Positions 17,348 to 23,818 of a stretch of DNA of 64,000 bases are shown here, in pieces (the stretch's first letter is position 1; the number at the start of each line of letters is the position of its first letter). The stretch is from JAUQQI01 sp042408785. GTDB lineage: Bacteria; Chloroflexota; Dehalococcoidia; JAUQQI01. The stretch spans positions 79,764 to 143,763 of the forward strand of contig JBHOQU010000124.1 of assembly GCA_042408785.1 (NCBI GenBank). The letters run 5' to 3'. The notes under the pieces were generated by a model. It was not told the DNA's origin. It saw only the letters and a program-made list of their open reading frames with translations, and searched no databases. The position numbers and the translations under genes were made by a program.

Positions 17348-18526
17348 TCAGGCGGGCTCGTGGAGAACGGCCATGCCGGGGAGGGTCCGGCCCTCAAGAA
17401 ACTCCAGGGCGGCGCCCCCGCCGGTGGAGACGTGGTCGAAGCGGTCGGCCAGGCCCAGCCGCTCCACGGCCGCCACCGTCTCCCCGCCCCCGATAACCCT
17501 TACGGCCCCGGTGAGGCCGGCCAGGAACTCGGCGATGGCCCGGGTGCCTGCGGCGAACGGTTCCAGCTCGAACACTCCCATTGGACCGTTCCAGAGGACC
17601 GTCCGGGCGGGCCGGAGGGCCTCCTGAAACCGGCGAACGGTCTCCGGGCCGATGTCGAGGATGCGCCAGCCCTCGGGCACGTCCCCAAAGGCAACTGTCC
17701 GGGTCTGGGCGTCGGCCGCAACCCGGTCGGCAATGACTCCGTCGACGGGAACAAGGACCTTGCCCGTGGCCAGCAGCTCCCGGGCCGATGGAACGTGCTC
17801 CTCCTCGTAGAGGGACGAACCGACCTGATGGCCCTGGGCCTTGAGAAACGTGTTGGCCATCCCGCCCCCGACCAGCAGCCGGTCCACCCGGGGAAGCAGG
17901 TTGCGCAGGACCGGCAGTTTGTCGCTTACTTTGGCCCCGCCGATAACGGCCAGATAGGGCCGCTCCGGGGCCTCCAGCACCCTGGTCAGGTAGTAGACCT
18001 CCTTCTCCATCAGCAGGCCGGCGTAGGCCGGCAGAAAGCGGGCAACCCCGACGGTGGAGGCGTGGGCCCGGTGGGCGGCACCGAAGGCATCGTTCACGTA
18101 GACCTCCCCGAGGCGGGCCAAGGCCTCGGCGAAGGTGGGGTCGTTGGCCTCCTCCCCCGGGTGGAACCGAACGTTTTCTAAAAGCAGAACCTCCCCGGGC
18201 TGAAGCTGGGCTGCCATCGCCTCCACCTCCGGCCCAATGCAGTCGGGGGCCTTTTTAACCGGCCGGCCCAGCAGGGCCGCCAGGCGGCGGGCCACGGGGT
18301 CGAGCCGGAACTTTTCGACCACCTTGCCCTCGGGCCGGCCCAGGTGGGACATTAAAATCACCCGGGCGCCCTGCTGAACCAGATACTCGATGGTGGGCAA
18401 GGCGGCCCGAATACGGGTGTCGTCGGCAACCTCCCCAGTTTGGGGGTCCAGGGGAACGTTAAAATCTACCCTAACGAGGACCCGCTTGCCTGAAACCTGG
18501 GCTTGGCGGAGAGTTCTGAGTTTCAC
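17348..18526 (-). CDS. pgk: Phosphoglycerate kinase
   Basis: 392 residues from GTG at 18526 (the frame opens 6 codons earlier at a TTG, giving an unusual MGGKPP leader that I do not favour). RVDFNVPL, SHLGRPEG, LLENVRFHPGEEAND, GGAKVSDKL and the C-terminal GGGETVAAV and STGGGAALEFLEG nucleotide-binding motifs are all intact. First gene of the glycolytic series; gapA and eno are not in the window. A consensus -10 box lies upstream. Confidence 0.96.
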   Translation of the reverse strand: MKLRTLRQAQVSGKRVLVRVDFNVPLDPQTGEVADDTRIRAALPTIEYLVQQGARVILMSHLGRPEGKVVEKFRLDPVARRLAALLGRPVKKAPDCIGPEVEAMAAQLQPGEVLLLENVRFHPGEEANDPTFAEALARLGEVYVNDAFGAAHRAHASTVGVARFLPAYAGLLMEKEVYYLTRVLEAPERPYLAVIGGAKVSDKLPVLRNLLPRVDRLLVGGGMANTFLKAQGHQVGSSLYEEEHVPSARELLATGKVLVPVDGVIADRVAADAQTRTVAFGDVPEGWRILDIGPETVRRFQEALRPARTVLWNGPMGVFELEPFAAGTRAIAEFLAGLTGAVRVIGGGETVAAVERLGLADRFDHVSTGGGAALEFLEGRTLPGMAVLHEPA

Positions 18527-18561
18527 CGGCGGCTTCCCCCCCAAAAGGCTTTACCGAGCGA

Positions 18562-18567
18562 ATTATA
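18562..18567 (-). promoter_or_regulatory. -10 box upstream of pgk
   Basis: Perfect TATAAT on the minus strand, 35 nt before the pgk GTG. The -35 region is poor (ATCCGG at 17 bp). The sequence just upstream of the box (TCTAAAAACCCGC) closely resembles that before the tRNA-Ala -10 box, which may reflect a shared upstream preference. Confidence 0.5.
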
Positions 18568-18580
18568 GCGGGTTTTTAGA

Positions 18581-18610
18581 TTGACCGGATGTTTGGAGGT
18601 CGGTTATGCT
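18581..18610 (+). promoter_or_regulatory. Promoter for hisS
   Basis: TTGACC (18581-18586), 18-bp spacer, TATGCT (18605-18610). The predicted start of transcription is about 10 nt before the hisS ATG. It diverges from the pgk -10 box within less than 50 bp. Confidence 0.5.
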
Positions 18611-18627
18611 TTTAACCGGAACCGCCT

Positions 18628-19890
18628 ATGGCCGGCCCTAAGTACCGTTCCCCCCGGGGAACCGCCGATATCCTGCCCGAAGAGCAGCCCTACTGGCGCT
18701 TCGTCCTGGAGACGGCCGGGACGATGGCCGAGCTGTACGGCTACCGGCGCATCGACGTCCCCCTTTTCGAGTCGGCCGACCTCTACATCCGGGGGGTTGG
18801 GGAGGCAACGGATATCGTCCAGAAGGAGATGTATATTTTCGCCGACCGGGGGGGCGACCGGATGGCCCTGCGGCCGGAGTTTACCGCCGGGGTCTGCCGG
18901 GCCTACCTTCAGCACGGCATGGCCCACTGGCCCCAGCCGGTGAAGCTCTGGACCGCCGGGCCGGTCTTCCGCTACGACCGGCCCCAGCGGGGCCGCTACC
19001 GCCAGTTCCACCAGTTTAACTACGAGGCCATCGGGGAGCTGGACCCCTGGCTGGATGCCGAGGTCATCGACCTGGCCTGGCGCTTTTACGGCCGGCTGGG
19101 CCTTAAAGACCTTACCCTGGAGCTCAACAGCATCGGCGATGGGAAATGCCGGCCGGCCTACCGGGAGGCCCTCCGAGCCTACTACCGGCCCCTGGTCGAC
19201 CGACTCTGCCCCGACTGCAGGGCGCGGCTGGAACGCAACCCCCTCCGGCTCCTCGACTGCAAAGAGCCCACCTGCTGGGCCCTGGCCGAGGCGGCGCCCC
19301 GGTCGGTGGATTACCTTTGCGATGAGTGCCGGGAGCACTTTGCGGGGGTCCAGGACTGGCTCGGCCGGTACGGGGTGCCTTACCGGCTCAACCACCGGCT
19401 GGTCCGGGGCCTGGACTACTACACGAAGACGGTCTTTGAGATTCAGCCGCCCCGGCAGGGGGCCCAAGCGGCCCTGGGGGGTGGGGGCCGCTACGACGGC
19501 CTCATCGAGGAGCTGGGGGGAAAACCCACCCCCGGGGTCGGCTTCGCCACCGGAATCGAGCGGGTGATCCTCGAACTTAAGGAGCAGGGAGTGGCGCTCC
19601 CGGACCGGAAGGTCCCCATGGTTTTCGTCGCCTACACCGGGGAGGCCACCCGGCTGGCCGCGGCGGAGGTGGTGGGCCGGGTCCGGGCCGCCGGCCTTAT
19701 CGGGGTGCACGCCTTCGGGAGCCGCAGCCTTAAGGCCCAGCTTCGACTGGCCGACGGCCTGGGGGCCGACTACGCCGTTATCCTGGGCGAGGAAGAGTAC
19801 CGGCAGGGCCAGGTGGTCCTTCGGGACCTGGCCAGCGGCCGGCAGGAGACGATTACCCTCGAGGCAGCCCTAAACCGAATAAGGTCGTAG
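18628..19890 (+). CDS. hisS: Histidyl-tRNA synthetase
   Basis: 420 residues, class II aminoacyl-tRNA synthetase. Motif 1 region PRGTADILPEE at the N-terminus, motif 2 WTAGPVFRYDRPQRGRYRQFHQF, histidine-binding RGLDYYTKTVFE and GGGGRYDGL, and motif 3 GVGFATGIERV. The C-terminal anticodon-binding domain covers about residues 325-420. Complete and of usual length. Followed 13 nt later by a small phosphatase gene on the same strand. Confidence 0.97.
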   Translation: MAGPKYRSPRGTADILPEEQPYWRFVLETAGTMAELYGYRRIDVPLFESADLYIRGVGEATDIVQKEMYIFADRGGDRMALRPEFTAGVCRAYLQHGMAHWPQPVKLWTAGPVFRYDRPQRGRYRQFHQFNYEAIGELDPWLDAEVIDLAWRFYGRLGLKDLTLELNSIGDGKCRPAYREALRAYYRPLVDRLCPDCRARLERNPLRLLDCKEPTCWALAEAAPRSVDYLCDECREHFAGVQDWLGRYGVPYRLNHRLVRGLDYYTKTVFEIQPPRQGAQAALGGGGRYDGLIEELGGKPTPGVGFATGIERVILELKEQGVALPDRKVPMVFVAYTGEATRLAAAEVVGRVRAAGLIGVHAFGSRSLKAQLRLADGLGADYAVILGEEEYRQGQVVLRDLASGRQETITLEAALNRIRS

Positions 19891-19903
19891 CCGGAGCGAC
19901 GCC

Positions 19904-20407
19904 GTGGAACCCATCGGGTACAACTACAGTCCTAATTCCCACCTGGACCTCGACTGGGTAGACGACTGGCTGGCGGTGGGGGCGGCCTTCAGCCCGAGCC
20001 AGCTGGAGCTCCTTAAGGGTCAGGAGATCGGGGCCGTGCTCGACCTGCGGGCGGAGGCGGCCGACGACCCGGACCTTCTGCGCCGGCACGGAATCGAGTT
20101 CCTGCACCTGGGCGTCCCCGACGGGGAGGCGCCGGAGCCGACCCAGCTGGAGCGGGGGATCGCCTGGGTCCGGGCGCAGCGGACCCAGGGCCGGAAGGTG
20201 CTGGTCCACTGTCAGGGGGGCCTGGGGCGGAGTCCCTGCTTTGCCACGGCCCTGCTGATGGCCGAGGGGCTCAGCCTGACGGAAGCTTATCAGAAGGTAA
20301 AGGCCGCCCGCAAGGCCGCCGCCCTTACCGCCGGCCAGTGGGAGGCCCTGCGCCGGCTTGCCTCAGAAATGGGCGTCCAGGGAGCCCCGCCCAGCAGGTC
20401 GGCCTGA
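19904..20407 (+). CDS. Dual-specificity protein phosphatase family protein
   Basis: 167 residues from GTG at 19904. The active-site loop HCQGGLGRSP gives the CX5R signature (Cys about residue 103), and an Asp-containing loop (LGVPDGEAPEP) supplies a candidate general acid. The N-terminus (NYSPNSHLDLDWVDDWLAVG) matches small bacterial DSP/PTP-like enzymes. It may act on phosphoproteins, phosphoinositides or phosphosugars; the substrate is not deducible. Its last 45 nt overlap the 3' end of the convergent membrane protease gene. Confidence 0.8.
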   Translation: MEPIGYNYSPNSHLDLDWVDDWLAVGAAFSPSQLELLKGQEIGAVLDLRAEAADDPDLLRRHGIEFLHLGVPDGEAPEPTQLERGIAWVRAQRTQGRKVLVHCQGGLGRSPCFATALLMAEGLSLTEAYQKVKAARKAAALTAGQWEALRRLASEMGVQGAPPSRSA

Positions 20408-21232
20408 GGGCGGCTGGGGGGCCGTCCGGTAGGGAACCGGGATGTAAGTCACCGAGGGCCGGGCCTGCTGGGCCTGGGGGAAGAGGCGCATCAGCTGGTA
20501 GACCTCCGGGGGCATCTCGGTGGAGACGGGCAAGCCCAGTTCCCGGGCCTGCTCCACCGTTATCGGGTAGTCGTGGGTCCAGGTCCCGCTGGTAAGGAGG
20601 GCGGCCACCCGCTCGGCCTGGGCCGGGTCCATCCGGTCCGACAGGAGGTCCCGAACCACCGCCGAAACCTGATTGATGGCCTTCCGCCCTACGTCGGCCA
20701 GAATCAGGGTCTGGTCGTCGATGTCCTTGGGCTGTTTAAGCTCGAGGACCTTTAAGATCGAGGCCGCCGGAAACTGCCCCACCTGGGGGTCCAGGGGACC
20801 GAGGACGGCGTTGGGGTCCATGACGATCTCGTCGGCCGCCAGGGCAATCAGGGTCCCGCCGGACATGGCGTAGTGGGGCACGAAAACGGTAACCTTGCCC
20901 GGCCGCTTCTTCAGGGCGAAGGCGATCTGTTCGGCGGCCAGGACAAGGCCGCCCGGCGTGTGCAGGATCAGGTCGATGGGGAGCTCGGGGTCGGTAAGCT
21001 TGATGGCCCGCAGGACGTTTTCGGAGTCGTCGATGTCGATGTAGCGAAAGATGGGGAAGCCCAGGATGCTCATCGTCTCCTGCCGGTGGATTAAGGCGAT
21101 GACCCGGCTCTTGCGCTTGCGCTCGATCTCGTGGATGAGCCTTACCCGGGCCGCCTCCAGCATCCGCTGGCGGACGAGCGGCTGAAGGGTAACCACGATA
21201 AAAAACAGCCAGAAAAGGTCGAAGATGCTCAT
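20363..21232 (-). CDS. SDH-type (Clp-fold) membrane serine protease
   Basis: 289 residues. One N-terminal transmembrane helix (FDLFWLFFIVVTLQPL) followed by a ClpP/crotonase-like domain: LILHTPGG (oxyanion region) and HYAMSGGTLIAL with the likely nucleophile Ser, then DPNAVLGPLDPQ. This matches the serine dehydrogenase proteinase (SDH, PF01972-type) family rather than signal peptide peptidase SppA. It sits 16 nt after a rhomboid protease gene on the same strand, suggesting joint work on membrane proteins. The family's Ser/Lys dyad is inferred; I identified only the Ser with confidence. Confidence 0.82.
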   Translation of the reverse strand: MSIFDLFWLFFIVVTLQPLVRQRMLEAARVRLIHEIERKRKSRVIALIHRQETMSILGFPIFRYIDIDDSENVLRAIKLTDPELPIDLILHTPGGLVLAAEQIAFALKKRPGKVTVFVPHYAMSGGTLIALAADEIVMDPNAVLGPLDPQVGQFPAASILKVLELKQPKDIDDQTLILADVGRKAINQVSAVVRDLLSDRMDPAQAERVAALLTSGTWTHDYPITVEQARELGLPVSTEMPPEVYQLMRLFPQAQQARPSVTYIPVPYRTAPQPPSGRPAGRGSLDAHF

Positions 21233-21248
21233 CGGTTACAAACCCCGC

Positions 21249-21947
21249 CTACCAGGGCCAGTATTCGTCTAGATAATAATAACTTCGGCGCCTGGCAAAG
21301 AGTTTTACCAGGGCCAGGCCCGCCACGAACCCGCCCACGTGGGCCCACCAGGCCACCCCGCCTAAAGTTCCCAGCTCGTCGGGGGCAAGGAGGCTGAAAA
21401 CGCCGTTAAAAAGCTGGGAGATAAACCAGGTCCCGATGTAGAAGACGGCCGGAATCTCCGTAAGAAAACCGAAAAACAGGACCGGCACGATGCCGATGAC
21501 GGTAGCGGTGGGAAAAAGGACCAGGTAGGCGGCCAGCACCCCCGAGATCGCCCCGCTGGCCCCAACCGTGGGGATGGGGGAGTCGGGGTTTAAAAAGACG
21601 TGGGTAAGGCCTGCGGTAACCCCGCACAGCAGGTAAAAAACCAGGTATCCTAAGTGGCCCATCCGGTCCTCGACATTGTCGCCGAAAATGTATAGGGCCA
21701 CCATGTTGCTTATGAGGTGAAACCAGCCGCCATGCAGAAACATCGACGTAAAAAGGGTCAGCCACTGGAAGGGGTCGTCGGGGGAACTTAAGAACCGCTG
21801 CGGCACCACCCCCCAGGTGTCAACCAAGGTCAGCAGCCGACGGCCCAGGGAAACCTCATATAGAAAGACGGCCGAGTTTACGACGATAAGGCCCGTGTTT
21901 ACCAGCGGGAACTGGGTCGCTCGAACCGTATCTTTAATGGGTATCAT
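21249..21947 (-). CDS. Rhomboid-family intramembrane serine protease
   Basis: 232 residues with about six to seven hydrophobic segments. Catalytic Ser in GASGAISGVL and His in WWAHVGGFVAGL; HGGWFHLISNM gives the conserved HxxxN region of TM2. It cleaves membrane proteins within the bilayer. It is the first gene of a two-gene unit with the SDH-type protease, a combination consistent with membrane-protein quality control (inference). Confidence 0.93.
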   Translation of the reverse strand: MIPIKDTVRATQFPLVNTGLIVVNSAVFLYEVSLGRRLLTLVDTWGVVPQRFLSSPDDPFQWLTLFTSMFLHGGWFHLISNMVALYIFGDNVEDRMGHLGYLVFYLLCGVTAGLTHVFLNPDSPIPTVGASGAISGVLAAYLVLFPTATVIGIVPVLFFGFLTEIPAVFYIGTWFISQLFNGVFSLLAPDELGTLGGVAWWAHVGGFVAGLALVKLFARRRSYYYLDEYWPW

Positions 21948-22004
21948 CCGGTAAAGGCGCCGTCATGCCTCAAGGCTACGGGAAGCCGCGGGCTTTTTAG
22001 TTTT

Positions 22005-22448
22005 CTAGGCCGTCTGAATCTTGATGGTGCGCCGGGGCGAAGGCTGAACTTTCGGCAGCCTGACGGTTAAGATGCCGTGCTCCAGTTTGGCCTCCGCCCG
22101 GCTCTCGTCCACCGGAGCCGGCAGCCGGACAGACCTTTCAAAACGGCCCCACCGGAGCTCCCGGTAGTGGTACCTGGCGCCCTCCTCTTTCTTCTCCTCC
22201 CGGGTTTCACCCCGGATGGTGAGGAGGCTGTCGTCGATGGAGATTTCCAGGTCCTCCGGCCTGAGGCCCGGGACCGCCGCCCTAACGACGACCTCGCTGT
22301 CGGTCTCCGAAAGGTCGATGGGCGGCCCCAAAAGCTCGAAGGCCGTGGGCAACCTTCCGAACCGGGCCCAGGTCTCCTCAAAAACCCGGTTGATCAGGTC
22401 CCGCAGGGTCGCAAGCTCCCGGGAGGGTTCCCACCGTTCGATGGCCAT
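22005..22448 (-). CDS. Hsp20 / alpha-crystallin small heat-shock protein
   Basis: 147 residues. Alpha-crystallin domain about 40-140: PPIDLSETDSEVVVRAAVPGL, SLLTIRGETREEK and LEHGILTVRLPK, ending in a short basic tail. ATP-independent chaperone holding unfolding proteins. GGAGG lies just upstream of the ATG. No CIRCE-like inverted repeat is seen before it. A divergent nitrilase gene begins 154 nt away. Confidence 0.95.
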   Translation of the reverse strand: MAIERWEPSRELATLRDLINRVFEETWARFGRLPTAFELLGPPIDLSETDSEVVVRAAVPGLRPEDLEISIDDSLLTIRGETREEKKEEGARYHYRELRWGRFERSVRLPAPVDESRAEAKLEHGILTVRLPKVQPSPRRTIKIQTA

Positions 22449-22602
22449 TCCACCCTACCTCCACGCGAAGTTTTGGTCGCGCACGGTTAAGTTAGCAGAT
22501 TTCCGGCTTCCCGGTCAAACAAAGAACCGGCTGCCCCGGGGTCGGCGGCAGGGTCCCCATGCTAATATAAAGTGGACGTCAGACCTCCCCAAGGAGGGCG
22601 CG

Positions 22603-23652
22603 ATGCGAGGGGTTGCCAGGATTGGGGCCGCTCAGGTTGCCCCCGTCTTTTTCAATGTTGAAGCCACCTTGGAAAAGACGGTCCAAGCCGTCGCCGAGGC
22701 CGGCCGCCTCGGCCTCGACTTGGTTGTCTTTCCCGAAACGTACTTTACGGCCTACCCTTACTGGCGGGGAAGCGTCAGCGTCCGGCAGTCGACGGAGCTG
22801 GCCGTCCGGATGATGGAGTCGGCCGTCCGCTGGAATGGCCCGGAGATGGAGGCCGTTGCCCGGGCGGCCCGGGAGGCCGGAACCAACGTGGTGATCGGCA
22901 TCAACGAGCGGGACGACCGGACCGGGAGCGAGACGGTCTACAACACCCTGGTCTTTATCTCCCGGGACGGCCGGATCCTGGGCCGGCACCGCAAGCTGAT
23001 GCCCACCCACTCCGAACGGGTCTACTGGGGAATGGGGGATGCCCGGGACCTCAAGGTCTTTCAGTTCGACTTCGCCCGGGTGGGCGGGCTCATCTGCTAC
23101 GAGCACCACATGAGCCTGCTCCGGGCGGCCCTGGGGTTTCTGGGGGAGGAGGTGCACGTGGCCGTCTGGCCGGGCTGGTGGTCGATGGACGGCCACCTGG
23201 GGGCCAAGTACGGCGACCCCACCAACCTCCGCTCCGAAATCGACGCGGCCATCCGGGAGTATGCCGTTGAGAACCAGGTCTTTGTGGTGAGCGCCAGCTG
23301 GTACCTGCCCCCGGAGGCCATTCCCCCCGACCTGAAAGACCTAATGCGCTACAACCTGGCCGTGGGCGGAAGCTGCATCGTCAACCCGTCGGGACTCTAC
23401 CTGCGGGAGCCGGTCTTCGGCCAGGAAACCATCGTCTGGGCTGAAATCTGCCAGCGGGACCGGCTGCTGGCCAAGGCCTATTTCGACAGTGCCGGCCACT
23501 ACTCCCGGTTCGACGCGGTAAACCTGCAGCTCCGCACCCTCGGCTGGGAGCCCTTCGGACCGGTGCCCGCTGGGCCGGAGCGGACTGTTCAGGAGGCCCA
23601 ACCCTCAGCCCCGACCGACCACCTGCCGCATCAGGTGGCCGGACCGCAGTAG
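22603..23652 (+). CDS. Nitrilase (carbon-nitrogen hydrolase superfamily)
   Basis: 349 residues from the ATG at 22603, which has a perfect AAGGAGG at 22591-22597; the open frame continues upstream across the Hsp20 gene and should be ignored. Catalytic triad: Glu in VVFPETYF, Lys in HRKLMPTHSER, Cys in LICYEHHMSLLRAAL. The order and the ICxE-x-x-MxLLR pattern match true (branch 1) nitrilases that turn nitriles into acids plus ammonia, rather than amidases. Substrate unknown; cyanide-degrading relatives share these motifs. A TAATATAAA stretch (22563-22571) may be its -10 region. A 6-bp hairpin (23691-23706) after the stop lacks a T-run. Confidence 0.9.
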   Translation: MRGVARIGAAQVAPVFFNVEATLEKTVQAVAEAGRLGLDLVVFPETYFTAYPYWRGSVSVRQSTELAVRMMESAVRWNGPEMEAVARAAREAGTNVVIGINERDDRTGSETVYNTLVFISRDGRILGRHRKLMPTHSERVYWGMGDARDLKVFQFDFARVGGLICYEHHMSLLRAALGFLGEEVHVAVWPGWWSMDGHLGAKYGDPTNLRSEIDAAIREYAVENQVFVVSASWYLPPEAIPPDLKDLMRYNLAVGGSCIVNPSGLYLREPVFGQETIVWAEICQRDRLLAKAYFDSAGHYSRFDAVNLQLRTLGWEPFGPVPAGPERTVQEAQPSAPTDHLPHQVAGPQ

Positions 23653-23751
23653 CCGGGTTTGGCTGCAAGCCGGGCGGGCGTGGCAGGCTTTAGGCCGGCG
23701 GGCCTAGAGCTACGCCTAGGTTGTGCCAGGATGCTATCATTAACTTCGAGT

Positions 23752-23782
23752 GGGCGCAGACAGCGCTGTCGGGACTGCGCCC
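23752..23782 (+). promoter_or_regulatory. Nested inverted repeat just upstream of the sucA -10 box
   Basis: Outer arms GGGCGCAG (23752-23759) and CTGCGCCC (23775-23782) are exact complements. Between them lies the perfect 10-bp palindrome ACAGCGCTGT (23760-23769). The structure ends 10 bp before TATAAT at 23793 and would cover the -35 region, as expected for an operator. Confidence 0.5.
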
Positions 23783-23792
23783 GCCGGTGACT

Positions 23793-23798
23793 TATAAT
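23793..23798 (+). promoter_or_regulatory. -10 box of the sucAB operon
   Basis: Perfect TATAAT, 20 nt before the sucA ATG. No good -35 element is visible at 17 bp, where the nested inverted repeat lies, so the promoter may need an activator. GGTGGAGGG before the ATG serves as ribosome site. Confidence 0.55.
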
Positions 23799-23818
23799 CC
23801 ACAGCGTGGTGGAGGGCA

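Noticed and set aside
22449..22602. CIRCE or other heat-shock inverted repeat before hsp20
   Set aside because: No TTAGCACTC-N9-GAGTGCTAA-like element; only weak promoter-like sequence is visible.
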